Positions 1-12,906 of a DNA stretch of 64,000 nt are shown here, piece after piece. A program made the translations under genes and the position numbers. Each line of letters starts with the position of its first letter. Positions within the stretch are counted from its first letter, which is position 1. The DNA is from Chytridium lagenaria (lineage: Eukaryota > Chytridiomycota > Chytridiomycetes > Chytridiales > Chytridiaceae). The notes beneath the pieces were generated by a model. The model was given only the letters and a program-made list of their open reading frames with translations. It had not been told where the DNA came from and did not search any database. The stretch covers positions 62,001 through 126,000 of the forward strand of contig JAHLKC010000014.1 of the NCBI GenBank assembly GCA_025449115.1. Direction: 5' to 3'.

Positions 1-117
1 AAAGAAAATACGATGATTGAATATAACAACGTTTATTTTCGAAACTCAATAATACTTTCTGTTATGGGAGTTCAGACCAACCACATTGCACCACCGTCCA
101 AAAAAAATATTTCAACC

Positions 118-844
118 ATGAAGCTCTCTCTCATCGTAGCCGCGCTCTTCTTTGCGCTCTCCGTCTCTGCAGTCAAGGAGGCTCCCAAATCCCTTCAAAT
201 CGGTAACTATTCTCCCAAATCTCCCATCGCGTCCCATCTTAACAATTGACCAGGCGTCAAGAAGCGTATCCCTGCTGAAGAATGCAAGAGAAAGTCTGCA
301 AGCGGTGACAAGCTCTCGATGCACTGTGAGTATGCCCGGGGCACATGAACAATATTAAAAGGGATTTTCTGTAGATACGGGAACTTTGTTCTCGAATGGA
401 GAAAAGTTTGATTCGTCATTGGACAGGAATCAGCCTTTTGAGTTCACCCTTGGTGCTGGACAGGTCATTAAGGGATGGGATCAAGGCCTTCTTGATATGT
501 GCATTGGCGAGAAGCGCAAGTTGACGATCCCGCCTCATCTCGGTAAGAACGTTTTTTCCCCTTTAGTTGATTCTTCACATGTCTTTTGAATTATTTTGCG
601 ATTCAACGCCAGCTTATATCGTCTTCTGGTTAACGCCTCATAATTTTTTTGACATCCTTAGGGTACGGAGACCGTGGCGCAGGTGGTTCCATCGTAAGTT
701 ACCGTCCTTTGTTTTAAATGCTTTTTCCCCACTTCATCGTTGAGCGCCAATTGATTGATATTCTGTTAATAACAGCCTGGCGGAGCCACCCTCGTCTTTG
801 AAGTCGAGCTTCTCAAGATTCTCAACGCCCATGAGGACCTTTAA
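118..844 (+). CDS. FKBP2: FKBP-type peptidyl-prolyl isomerase, ER-targeted (FKBP2/FKBP13 type)
   Basis: This protein catalyses cis-trans isomerisation of X-Pro bonds in the secretory pathway. Five exons (118-202, 254-325, 375-542, 662-693, 776-844) join in frame to 141 residues, the usual FKBP2 length. Residues 1-18 form a signal peptide ([17 protein letters not shown]). The FKBP core follows: KFDSS, then [11 protein letters not shown] with the conserved Trp of the pocket floor, [31 protein letters not shown]. The C-terminus is AHEDL, an HDEL-like ending that suggests ER retrieval (inference). All four introns are GT-AG and 49-119 nt long. The ATG at 118 is the first one giving a signal peptide. 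The frame is unbroken, unlike several neighbours. The gene converges on the JmjC gene, with only 130 bp between stops. Confidence 0.95.
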
Positions 845-974
845 CCGCCCCTCCCATCAATAGCCCCACTTTGATAATGCCAAATTACAAAATCCTTAAA
901 TACTAGTTTTATTGAAAAAATAAAATAAAAAAGAACCTCAATAGGATAGTGGGGGTTTGCCAGAAAAAAACCTC

Positions 975-3386
975 TCACACAACAACCTCCATGGCTCCTT
1001 CTTCAATATCTCCATTTACCATCTTCACCACCCCAGTTGGAACCCCACCCTCCTCCTCCTTTACACGTCTCTTCCTCCTAATCTTACATTTCCGACACAT
1101 ACATCTCCCATTCTCATCCGAACTTTCACTCGCCGTCGCATCGTCCGTCCCACCCGCCGTATCCGATTCCGACGAATCCGAGGAACTCGAGTCCGAAGTA
1201 CTCGACGGCTGACAGGCTGGGACAGTGTCGAGGAATTTTATTCTTTCAAGGAGCGTGGCAAAGGGGGGTGAGAGAGGGTGCTGGTGGAGTGACGGGTTTG
1301 CTGCAAAGTCGGTGAAGCGACGGATGAGTTTCTTTGAAAGCCCTGGACGCGAGAATCGGGTGCGTAGCCAGACATGCTCAAAATTTGTCCTTGAACAAAA
1401 GTTTTGGGTGACGGCGACAGTAAAGTCTTTTAAAAAGGCGTTAGTCACAGCACTTGCAAGTCACAAGAGGAAGGTCAACATTTACCCAAGTTGATAACAA
1501 CGTGATGCCATCCTCCTGGAACAAACACAGTCTCTCCAGGTCTCTGAATGATCTCCATCAAACCAAGACGATCCGCCAACAAAGTTCCATCGGTATGCCG
1601 AGTGGACTCGTCAAAATACGTGGGGTACACCAACGCAAACCACGTTGCAGCCTCGTAATCCGGAAGGACCACGTCTAGAGACAAGGTGCTTGGGGACGTG
1701 TGGCGGAAAACAATGCCCATCGCTTATGTCCATGAACGAGGGCATTCCATGCACTTGTGCCAAGTGGATCCTTACGCAAGATGAGAAAAATGACCCAACG
1801 ATATAATTGAAATAAAGAAAAACTCACCACATGGATACCAGTACCCGAACGAGCTGGCCCAATCACCATCCAGCGGTAAGGAGGTCGTTTCGACCCAGTG
1901 TATTGAAAAAGATCATCCGTAAAGTACCGTGGCACCTTGTAATCGTTCAGCAACTCTTTGGTTGCAAAAGGCTCTGGCTTTCTCGAAGAAGTCTGCGGCA
2001 ACTTTCTGACCATCGGGACTGTAATAGTGAATTTCTCCCTACTGCTCGGCGCTGGCACCTCCAACTTGGAATCCACAGTCATCCAATGACCTCGCATCTT
2101 CATCGTAAGAAGCGACAGACTTTGGGGCTTGATGCTCTGACGACGCAGGAGACGCCTCACCACTACTGTTTACATCTGTGCTCAAATCCTTCCACTGTCT
2201 TCCGGCCTGACATCCCATTTTCCCTTCTTTCTCCTCTCATTCATCATTTTTTCCATCGACTTTTGCGCCGCAGAATCCATAGCATCCTCTTCTCCGTCAG
2301 CTTCCTCATCCGAGGCAATCAATGGTAGTGGCTTCGAAGGCTCTGGTGTGTCCTCTTCATCGGAGTTGTTCTCCTCCTCATTTTTATCCTTTTCGTCTCT
2401 CTTCTTTTTCTTGGTGATACGTTTGGCTGAATAGTTTCGTGTCCTGTCTCCGAAAACGGAATCAAAGATATAGAGTGGACTGTCATCGAGTTCAGCATCT
2501 CCAGACGAGAGAGAGTATTGAAAGAAATGGGAAAACTGCATATAAACAGAATCCCCATCATCGTCTTCTCCAATCTTGAACTTTTCGCCGTGGTAGTGCT
2601 CGAGAAGTTTCTGATTTAACAGGGGGTAAATGAGTATGTGGTGATTTTCGCAATCAGAACAAAACGTTTAAAAAGATTACCTCTGGAAGCCATTCTGTTT
2701 GTGCAGGCCAGTCATCTGTGGCGCCGGTGATGACTACAGGGATAGCCGGTTCTTCGTAGAGCTCTATGAATTCCTCGGTGGAGCATGTATGATAGTTGCA
2801 TCGAGGGATCTTGTCTTGCGAAGGGTCGATCCAAAAGTTCACTCGTGAATATTGAAATCGTGACCAGTCGTTCACATCGAGCTCTATTTTTTGTATAAAT
2901 GTAAAACACAGGTACATGGTCAGGACCATCATGCCTCCATATCAATCAGACCACTATGGCACGGTGACGTCGCAGGTCAATGCATGATAAAGACAGGAAT
3001 TCCACGTCAAACCTGAACGAGCATCTTTCTTAACCCTTCGCAGTCGTCTCTCGTACTTTGACTGTCGAACCTGCAGATACGATGGGACCTCAATGATGGA
3101 GGGACTTGGGATATAGCCTTTAGGCACTGCGGTGGGGGCAAGTCGGGGAAACGCCCCCACATGTCAGCAATTCAGGATAAAAAAAAGCAGTCTATTTTTA
3201 GTCTTGCTTGCCTTTGGATGGATCCGCAGGGTTTGAGACATGTAAAGCGGCGACAGCTTTAAAGCTTGAAAGAAGCTTTGATGCCTTTGATGAGGATGCT
3301 GCCGTTGTGGGTGAAGAAAGCCCCTCTTTGGTTTTAAGCTCTGGATCCGGCGATGCCGAAGAACGCCGTCTCTTTCGTTGCATCAT
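975..3386 (-). CDS. JMJD6: JmjC-domain Fe(II)/2-oxoglutarate dioxygenase, JMJD6 type
   Basis: JMJD6 proteins hydroxylate lysines of splicing factors and are nuclear. The N-terminus is basic ([13 protein letters not shown]). Family blocks follow in order: [17 protein letters not shown], a spliced join to [10 protein letters not shown], the [15 protein letters not shown] block, [32 protein letters not shown], then [23 protein letters not shown] supplies the first Fe-binding His and Asp; [14 protein letters not shown] supplies the distal His. The C-terminus is Ser/Asp-rich like the JMJD6 tail. Oddities: an acidic/basic low-complexity insert of over 100 residues splits DSVFGD from NDYKVP; frames break near 2040-2185 inside that insert and at an A-run at 1707-1710. 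The first intron (3020-2890 side is the second) has an unclear donor, possibly GC-AG. It is divergent from the BCAS3-type gene. Confidence 0.88.
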
Positions 3387-4106
3387 TTTTTGCTATGAAA
3401 ATGATATTTAACAAATAAATGTGAGTCAAACCAAAAAAATATAGAAATAAATATGAAATGATCATCATGATCATTCATGATCCATTCATATATTCCATAC
3501 GCAGGAATGCCAGCCAGACATGCGCGTCTAATTTCTTACATATAATGTGTGAATATCCAGCTAATGTTTAAATGCTATAAAAGTTGTTTCATTTATTGTG
3601 ATATTTTACATATTCACATTGACATCAATGATATTTTGAATATTTAATACATTTTCTTTCGATGATAATATTCTTTCTCATGTATGTTGTGTATTGTAGA
3701 TATGTTCATGTTTGTAAGAAGAATATTAACCATGGCATTTCAGTGTGTATAATTTAACACATTTACATACACTTACGTGTTCATGCTTTGTGTCACAGTT
3801 GTTTCATTCCAACAGTAATGACTCTACAGACATTACAATCATTAAATATTCAGTACAAGAAATACATTTTACTTGACCCCCCCTTGCTTGTCTTGTCCGC
3901 AAAGAACAGATTCTTGCTCATCACCATCCATCCTTCCATCCATCCCATCCGCGACTCAACACACCATAATAGTACAGCTCACTCATTCCAATACACTGTA
4001 GAAGTCTTAACTGGCAAAGGCGCTTTTAAACTATACAAGCAAAGAAACTGTAAGTCATTGTCATTGTTATTATTGAACAGATTAAGTGTTTAACCCTTTT
4101 CACAGG
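3387..4106. promoter_or_regulatory. divergent intergenic region between JMJD6-type and BCAS3-type genes
   Basis: About 700 bp of AT-rich DNA between divergent genes; it must hold both promoters. I see no gene in it. The start of the plus-strand gene is probably a short upstream exon here: GTAAGT at about 4049 and a TTTCACAG acceptor at 4106 would splice into the coding frame, but I cannot place the initiating ATG with confidence. Confidence 0.4.
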
Positions 4107-7100
4107 GGGAAAGCCAAGAAGAAGGGCCGGGTGCAGGCCGAAGCAGCCACCGCAATCGCCCCCGCTCGCACACCTTCACCACCTCCACCACCGTCACCAC
4201 CTCCGCAACTCCCCGACCCCATTGAGGAACCCTTTAAAGACCGCCCGCGCAGCCCATCCCTTCATGCCGACAAGGAAGACCAAGACGACGTACCCGTAAA
4301 AGACGTTCACGAAAACGACACATCACCGTCGCCATCCTTTGAAGAAGAGAAACGCCCAAAAGGTGCCATTGACGTGCCGTTTTCCGAACGACCGCCGTCT
4401 GCACCGTTCTCATCGTCATTCACGTATCCAATCCCTGTGCCGTTATATCCGAGCTCAGGTAGCGGGTCTGTACGTTTGGAGGTCCCATCGTCATCCTTTG
4501 GAAGGAATCGAGCGAGTGGGTCTTTGAGAGGGGGGAGGGAGTTAGGATACGACGAGGATCCGTTTGATCCCACCGAATTACTCTCTGACCGAAAACCTTA
4601 CGCGAGTATAAAACCAATGCTGGGAATTCGTGCAGAGGCTCGGCCCGTAAAGTGAGCCCCCATCGGTTGTTTGTTTTTACTTCAACAAACTGATCACAAA
4701 AACCCTTTATTCAAGGCCACCATCGACGCTCGCCAACATCACCTCATTCGTCAGCGGGATATCGAGTTTCGTCGCGCACAATCTTCCCGATCGGTTAACG
4801 GGTTCCACGGCACAAGGGGATCAACACCTGATTCTGGATGACGACGATAGCGAAGATCATTCGATTGAAGAAACGATATTAGCGTGTCGATTCGCATGGG
4901 TGAGTTGGGATTTCACAGCGTTTTCGCGGCAGGATCCGCGAAAGGGGGTGAAAGGACAAGTGGATGGCAAGTTTTTGTGTTTGTTGATTGGGTATGAGAA
5001 AGGGTTTCAGGTTTGGAATGTATCGGATGTGGATAATATTCGAGAGGTGGTGTCGTTGAGGGAGGGCATTGGACGCGTGGAACATATTGAGGTGAGAAAA
5101 ATATCATTTTGATGTTTTCTTGATACTGAAAGTCCTCTCTTCTAACCCGTTGTTTGTGTTTTTCCTACCAACAGAATATACCCACAATCACTAGCAAATA
5201 TTACGTCACCCAGATGACAGAAGAAGTATCCAGTGCGCACCCGTTAGTGGCGTTAGGGTAAAAGGATTATGTGCTATGAAAATAATACTAACACTCGTCC
5301 TTTTTGAAGAACCACCCTTCCATCTGAAACCGATGCCGACGCAACGATAGGCGCCGTGACACTGTTTTCACTGAAACAACTCAAACCTCTGAAAACATTT
5401 TCGTACGGATCAAACACCGTCACCTCAATTCGATGCAGCGAGCGTGTGTTGGTGGTGGTAAGTGACGGCAAAAAAAGAACTTTTAACAAAAGACGCGTCT
5501 TTTTTTTTTTTTTTTTTTTTTTTCCAAATTAAACTAAATGGTTCTTGTTTGCAATAAAAAAGGCACTATCCTCTACCCACCTCCACGTCTACTCCCTCTT
5601 CAACCTCACCCCCATCTCCATCCTCACCGACACGGCCCCAAACCCTATCACCGACACGCCCGTGTTTTGCATTGGCACCCGCTACCTCATCTACGCCACG
5701 TCGACGCCGCCACCCTTGACACGTCGTAAACACTCTGGTCAATCGTTTGATACGACGGACGAGGATGTGGATTATGATCCGGCTATGGCGGCTGGAGAGA
5801 GTTTGGGGACCGTGGCGGGGAAGGTGGCGAAGGAGGTTGTTGGGGGGATGAAGGTGTTGGGGGGGTTGGGGTATCAGGCTTTGAGTAGTTATTTTCAGAA
5901 TCAAGGGGCGGCGCCGGGTGGGGTTGGGGGGACGGGGACGGGGGCGGGGCAGGGGAGGAGGACGTCGGTGTCGAAGGAGGTGAAGGAGAAGGAGAGGAGG
6001 GCGAGTAGGGCAAAAAAGATTGAGGTTGAAGGGGTGGTATGTGTGTTTTTTTTTTAATTGTTTGGTCTGTTGGGCGTTTTTACATTACTCCTTTCTGATG
6101 CTTTTATTTATCAAAAAAATCCATCTCGTTGTTTTTCAGATCATGGTTCGTGACATCCACCCATCCCTCCTTACAGCCGACCCTTCCACCACAACATCCC
6201 TCCAAGATCTCCCAATCCTAGCCCACTGGAAACCCCACACAAACCCCATCTCCATCATCTCCCTGAACCCCTCCGACTCCCTCTTTGTCACGTCCTCCAC
6301 GGTCGCGAACAACTTTTACGTCTGGTGTATCCCTCCTGGACCTCCACGGGATGCAACGCACCCGCGGTCCTCCCGCTGCCTGTACAAACTTGAACGCGGA
6401 TACACGCCAGCGAGGGTTGAGGATGTAGCGTTTAGCCGAGATGGACGATGGATTGGGGTGACGACGGCGAGGGGGACGACGCACGTGTATGGAGTGGATG
6501 ATAATCCTTTGGGGGTGACGGTGAAGGTGACGAAGGCGGTGTTGGAGATGGGAGCTTTGAATGGGATGCTTGAGGGACGGCCTGGGAGTGTTGCTGTGAT
6601 GAATCGGGAGAGCGTACCTGCGGATGCGCCTCTTGCGGGGTTGGTGAGTGGGGGTGTTGTGTCTTTGTATCCGGTGGCGAGGATTAAGCAGGGTGTGGGG
6701 GTTGGGAGGGAGGAGGAGGAGGAGGAGGTTGTGGGGGAGGGAAGGGGAGGGTGAAGGTTGTGGTGGCGTTTTTGGGGGAACGTGGGGTTGTGCAGAAGAA
6801 GGTTGGGGGAGTGTGGGGGGAGGGGTTGGGGTGAGTTTGAGTCCTGGTGTTGGGGGGGGAGGGTGGGGAGTCCTGGGAATGGGGGGGGCAGGGTGTTGGG
6901 ATGGTGAAGAGACAGAAGGTGTTGACGATGCATTCGAGTGGGACGTTGGTGTTGCATTATGTGGATATGATGCATTCTGGTGGTGTGAGTGGAATGGGAG
7001 TGAGGGGGGTGTATCGCCTTTGATGCATTCTCAGAATCCGATGGGATCACCTGGGAGGAAGAGTGGGGTGGCGTTTTCGCCTGGTGGTGGTGGTGGTGGT

Positions 7101-8465
7101 GGTGGTGTGGGGGGACGGGGAGTGTTGGAGCGGGGTTTTCGCCGTCGTCGTTTTTGTCGACGACGATGCAGCAGTTGGGGTCTGGAGCGTTTTCTGGGGG
7201 ACGGGGACGACGGGGGGGGCGACGGGAAGGTGGAGGGGGTGAGGGTGAATGTGCAGGAGGTTTTGGAGTGGACGGTGTTGAGGGATTTACAGTGGCAGGA
7301 GAGTGCGAATGCGTTATCGGTAAGTCTAACCACTTTTATACATATATACATATACATTTATATGAGAAGCCTGCATAATTCTGTTTGCACAATTGCAAGC
7401 CTTTCGAAAAAAGAGGGTGTTTTTTTTTTTTTAAAAAAAAGAAAGGGCTAACGATGCGTTTTTTGATGTAGTTGCTTGAACGGCCTCCACCTTCTGATGA
7501 GTAGGTTTTTCCTTTTTCTTTTTTGGAGAGAATCAAGGTATATAGATGACACTTTCTAATTATTTTTTTCAGTGCATGGAAGTCGCACCTCGGCGTTCTT
7601 AGCTACGACCCCCTCGCTTTCAGCCCACCTCTCTGGTACAACCCGAATTTTAAATTCTATGAATTCCTTGACGATGACAATGATGATGACGATGACGGGA
7701 AAGCACAGTCAGATGGGCCATCTAAAGGTGATAAAGGCAAGAAAGTGAAGCAGACGAAACGGGAGGACGCGTTGGGGATTGTGGAGGAAGTTCCTATTGC
7801 ATTTGATGCGGAACGGAGACCGAGTTTGGTTGGGTTGCCAAAGAGGATGAGGTTGATTGAGGTGTCGAGGGAGACGCCAAAACCTTATGGGTAGGTTGGA
7901 TGAGAGTTTTTTGTTTTTTAATGTATTTTTTTTCATGTGTTGTTTTCTTCTTTTTCTTTCTGGAGCGGTATGCGTGTCTTAATTTTATTTCTTTCGTGTG
8001 TGTGTGGGTGCGTAGATTGGATACGATGAAGATTAAGGCGCTTTACCCGGCTGTTGGGGAGGAGAATGTGAGCGATGATTTGAGTTCAGCGATGGTGGAA
8101 GGGTTGGATTTCTCGAAAGCGACGATTGCGGTGCCGTTACGACAGCGAGGTTCCTTTCTTTCTTTCTTTCTTTCTATTTTTTCTTGGTGTATAAAGAAAT
8201 CTAAAAGTATTTAAATTGTAGAGGGGCTGTCGTTTGAGGATGCGTGTGTGATTGACGAGAGTATCCCGACGGTACCTGATGAGACGCGAGGACCGAGTAA
8301 GAGTGTGGTCGGGTCTTTGGGGAAGAGTCCTGGAAAAGGGATATGGAAGACGCTTTTTGAGGGAGGAGAAACGGGGGCACGCATCAGTTGCATCCTAGTA
8401 GGATGCCGTTTCCACCTGCTATTGTTGGGGAAGGGAATGAGGATGAGGAGGTTGAAGAGCTTTGA
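4107..8465 (+). CDS. BCAS3: BCAS3-family WD40 beta-propeller protein
   Basis: BCAS3 proteins are propellers that bind phosphoinositides at autophagosome formation sites with PHAF1 (known for mammals). The N-terminus is Pro/Glu-rich. Exon 4716-5091 carries the family start SSFVAHNLPDRL and LLIGYEKGFQVWNVSDVDN. Later blocks are SIRCSERVLVVALSSTHLHV, GTRYLIYATS, ILAHWKPHTNPIS, DVAFSRDGRWIGVTTARGTT with HVYGV, and LTMHSSGTLVLHY. The end is QLHPSRMPFPPAIVGEGNED and an acidic tail, stop at 8463-8465. The reading jumps frame in G-rich DNA at about 6750-7150 and at the G-run 8373-8377. Exon ends seen include 4651/4716, 5091/5175, 5257/5310 and 5459/5561. The first exon is unresolved. The strong GGG-rich composition of 5800-7300 is unlike the flanks. 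Confidence 0.82.
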
Positions 8466-9547
8466 CGAGAGGTTTTTTGGGGGTGTTTGCTGATGCTATT
8501 TGTTGTTTTTTTTTTGAGCGAGTTGCATGGTTGTGTTGGAATGTTTTGTTTTTTTTTTGGTATGTGATGATGATGTGGTGTTGGCGGGTAAAGGTAAAGG
8601 TGTACGGTTTTCTATATATATAATGAATTATATTATGGGTATTGTGAATGTTTTATAACTAATTATTAATTATTATTATTATAGTGAATGTGTTTTTGAA
8701 TATGAGGTTAACAGGTATAAAAGGTGAAGTGAAGGTAGAATAGAGGGTGGTTGAATTAATATGAAAAATAAAAGAATATTGATGGCTGAGTTGACAAGTT
8801 TTAGTTTTGAGACAAGTTTCAATTATAAAATATCAGACAAGGTACTGTAGACACTTTTCTGGTACAGATATGATTATTGTACATGGAATGTAGTACAATA
8901 TTAATTTGAATAATTAACTTTAATTTGTTTATAAAATAGATGGATATGTAGATGGCTGTTCATTTTTACTCTTTATATTTACTTATTACTTACTTACTAT
9001 CTACTATTTATGCTTACTTACTATCTACTACATAAATAAATACTTCAAGGTTAATTAATAATAATAAGACGACATACTAATTAATATTAAATATTGAATA
9101 TCTACCACCATTATATTTCTACTTTTTAATATTTCTACTGTTTATTCCATCCATCCATCCATCCATCGTATCTACCTTCCTTACCTTCCCTATTATTTAC
9201 TATATTCCTATTATTTACTACACTACCCATCCATCCATCACACACTCACTCACTCGACATCGCACATCCTCTTTCCTTCTCTACTCCCTCGTCCCTCTTC
9301 CATTCCATTCCATTCATTCATTCATCTCATCCACATCTCATTCTCATTATCTCACCTACATCACCCACCCTTCTTCTTCTCGCTGGAATATCAAGAGAGA
9401 GAGAGAGACAGTTGGACGGATAATCACCACTACTTGCATTCATCCATCCATCGAGCTTCTGCCATTCATCATCAGTGGCATACACGCATCTACACACTCG
9501 CATCACGGACCTCACAACCGAGTAACTTGCAAACAATCTAACAAAAG
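8466..9547. other. AT-rich intergenic region with tetranucleotide repeats
   Basis: No gene is visible. The left part is T-rich and then AT-rich. Short tandem repeats include TTAC/CTAC runs near 8985-9030, an ATCC run at about 9147-9170 and ATTC runs near 9300-9325. The right end lies just upstream of the OPT transporter and should contain its promoter. Confidence 0.6.
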
Positions 9548-12500
9548 ATGTCATCACCACCAAGACGGCGACCAGGAGGAGGAGGAGGAAGACTAGGATC
9601 ACCAGACCCACATAAACAACAAAAACCTCTAACAGACGAAACCACCCTCTTTGTCATTGACGACACAAAAGACTCTGACGCATCCACAGCCAACATCTCC
9701 GACAACAACAGCAGCAACAACAAACCCCCTCTCAAACGTCTGACGACAGCGACACGACACAAAGACTATCATCCGACGAGTTACCGTATAAACGTACACC
9801 TGAACCACCCGTGGTGTTGCATAACCTGGAAGAAGATGAAGGCACCGGGTTCACATTTAGGGCAGTGTTGGTTGGGACGCTGTTGGGTTGTATCATTGGA
9901 GCGTCAAACATGTATTTGGGTTTGACGGTGGGTTGGAGTTTTGGGGGGTCCTTGTTTGGCAGTATTGTAGGGTTTTCAATATTGAAACCGTTGAGTAGAA
10001 TACTACCAACGTATTTTGGTGGTGAGTGTTGAATTCATATTCTTTTGTGTCTTACAGTGTTTCCTTCCTTTCTATTTCTAGGTGGATATTTTGGACCAAA
10101 GGAAAACTGTACAGTGCAGTCAGCTGCGAGTGCGGCAGGTGGACTCTCTGTGGGATTCATTTCGGCGATTCCGGCGTTATACCGGTTACAATCATGAGCC
10201 CCAAAGTGACGGATGATATTGTGGCATTATTAATGTGGTCATTTGCCGCCGCTTACTTCGGATTGTTTTTTGCGTGAGTTGAGGTTTTGCTTCACTTTTG
10301 ATAAAGACCCGTTTAATTTATAACTTGTTTCGACGACTTTCTAAAATTTCTTCTCACATCCAGTATCCCTCTCCGTCGCTACTTTATCCTCAAACAAAAG
10401 CTCGTCTTCCCCTCCCCAACCGTTGCCGCGGAAACCATCAAATCCCTGCACGACAGTACAGCGGGTGAACTGGCGGGTCGTCGCAAAGCTCGCGTTCTCC
10501 TGATCGCCTTTATCATTGCGTTTGTGGTGAAATGCGCAACATGGTGGGTACCCGTGATACTGGAATGGCATATTCTGTATTGGGTGGGGACGGTTTCTAA
10601 CAGTCCGGCACTTGTGGCGGCGGATTTGGTGTGGAAGTGGAAGTTGGAGTTGGCGAGTGCTTTTGTGGGAGCTGGGATGTTGATTGGGACGCAGACTGCG
10701 GGGTCGTTTTTGGGAGGGTCTATCACGGCTTGGGCGGTTGTGGGTGAGTGAATATTTATTATGTTTTGCCTTCTTTTCTTTTTTTTTTTTTTGATGTGCT
10801 GACTATCTTGAAATCTAGGTCCTTTATTGCTTTCATATGGTGTTGTGGCTGGATCATACGGTTACCCCTCCAACATGAACCCTTCAAAGCCGTTATCCGA
10901 CCAGGAATTCAAAAGCCAGGTGACCGCTCAATACTGGTAAGTAAAACCCATTTTACAAGTCTCGCCCCAATTATCCTCACCCCATGTCACTCCAATCTAA
11001 ACAAACACATACTCATACGTTTCCCTCCCAAAAAAAAAACCAAAACCAAAACCAACAGGCTCCTCTGGCCCGGCGTCTGCATGATGATTTCCTCCTCCTT
11101 TACCGAACTCGCCGTCCGCTGGCCATCCCTCTGGCGCGGCATCAAAGGCGCCATCATTGACGGCTACCACTCCCTCCGCGCCACCATCACCCGCACACCA
11201 CCCACTCCATCGCCCTCCACGACAACCTGGCCGAGCTCGCTCTCCACGCGTGCGCTCAAGGGTGCTGATATTGGATTGAAGACGGTGGGGAAGCGGGAGG
11301 AGGAGAAGGGGTTGATTGAGGCTGCTAGGGAGGAGCAGAAGGAGATTGAGGTTGAGGATGAGATGGGGGATGGGAAGAAGGGAAGGGGTGGGGAGGAGGA
11401 GGAGGAGGAGGATCCGGCGCCGTTGCATCATCAGGTGCCGATGTTGTGGTGGGGCCGGGGTTGTTGGTTTCGGTGGTGTTTACTGTTGTGTAAGTGTTTT
11501 TTCTCCTTGTTTTGTATATACGTACCTTTCTATTATTTTGCTTTCTCTTCTTTTTATTGTTTGTCTCGATGCTCTTTTTGGTTTTTTTTATCTCTGTTCA
11601 TGTTATCCCAGTAACCGCTATTCTCTTTTTTTATTCTTCTGTCGTGTACATCACTCATCCCATCACCCGCCTTTTCATCTTTTTTTATACATACTTTTAA
11701 ATTTATAATCCACACTTTCCATCAAAAGCACACACACTAACCTCCGCCTTCCATTTTCCACAGCGTCCTCTCCACCTTTTTCAAAGTGGGAGCCGCCGAA
11801 GCCATCCTCGCGATCCTCCTCGGCTTTGTCCTCGCGTTTGTCGGCATCCAATCCTCTGGAGAGACCGACATCAATCCTACGGGATCGATTGGCAAGACGT
11901 CGCAGTTTGTGTTTGCGGCGTTTAGACATAATGATATCAATCGAATGTTGAAGACGAATTTGATTGCGGGGAATGTGGCGGCGGCTTGTGCTAGTCAGAC
12001 TGTGGATATGGTGGGGGATTTGAAGACGGCGCATTTGTTGAGGGCGTCGCCGAGGAGTCAGTTTTTGGCGCAGGCTATTGGGTCGTTTTTTGCGTAAGCA
12101 TTTTTTTTATTTTATTTTTTGTTTTCTTTGGTGTTTTTTTTTTTTTCGGATGCTTTGTTTTGTTTTGTTTTGTTTTGTTTTGGAAGATGGGATCCTATCC
12201 TTTGTTATTGTTGAATACCTTTGATTTCTGATTTTTTTTAATGTGGTTTGCGGTCGATGAGTTTTGGTTTATCACCCCCTTACCTCCTTTCTTTCTTGAA
12301 ATCTAACACTTTTACTATCCTTTTTTAGTGTCTTCCTCGCAGTCGGTCTCTTCACCATCTTTGGCATCGCCTACCCCTGCTTCCTCACCCCCCCACACCT
12401 CCTCGCCGCCATGAACACCACCCAAACCTGTCCCTTTGAAGCCCCCGCCGTCGCCTCCTGGACCGCCGTCTCAGTCGCCCTCACCTCAGGCATCTCCCGC

Positions 12501-12906
12501 ACCATCCCCTCCAGTTCCGCCTACACCTCCCTCGTCGTAACGATCCTGACGGTCCTCTACACGACCTTTAAGCACTACTCCCCACAACGGTACCGTCCCT
12601 ACCTCCCTAGTCTCAATGCGGTTGGGATTGCGTTGGTGAATCCGACGCCGCAGATTGGTGTTGCGTTGGTGGTGGGAGCTCTTGTGAGTGAGACGTGGAA
12701 ACGGAGGCATCGTGGGGGTTGGGAGATGTTTGCTTTTGCGGTTGCGAGTGGGATGATTGCTGGGGAGGGGATTGGGGGGATTGTGGAGGCGGGGTATGCT
12801 TTGGGGGGTTGCAGAGGGGAAGATGTCGGTGGGGTGGGGGATTCCTGGGGCTGCGGATAGGGAGATGGCTAAGAATTGGGTGATGAATGGGGCGGGGTGG
12901 AAGTGA
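9548..12906 (+). CDS. OPT-superfamily oligopeptide transporter
   Basis: This is a multi-pass membrane protein that imports small peptides or metal chelates by proton symport (known for the family). After a hydrophilic Ser/Asp-rich N-terminus comes the OPT signature: FTFRAVLVGTLLGCIIGASN then MYLGLTVGWSFGGSLFGS. Later segments are CTVQSAASAAGGLSVGFISA, WWVPVILEWHILYW, AFVGAGMLIGTQTAGSFLGG, FVFAAFRHNDINRMLKTNLI, and the last helices LVNPTPQIGVALVVGALVSE and FAVASGMIAGEGIGG. Seven exons are read, with a Glu-rich cytosolic loop near 11290-11420. The stop at 12904-12906 ends a coherent tail (REMAKNWVMNGAGWK). Four single-base breaks lie at runs: C at 9725-9729, A at 10190, G at 11451-11454 and G at 12803-12808; each is followed at once by family sequence in another frame. 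Confidence 0.9.

Noticed and set aside
1686..1708. A 23-nt GT...AG segment in the JMJD6-type gene that would restore the frame as a mini-intron
   Set aside because: No other intron here is shorter than about 45 nt, and adding one T at the adjacent A/T run restores a better family match.
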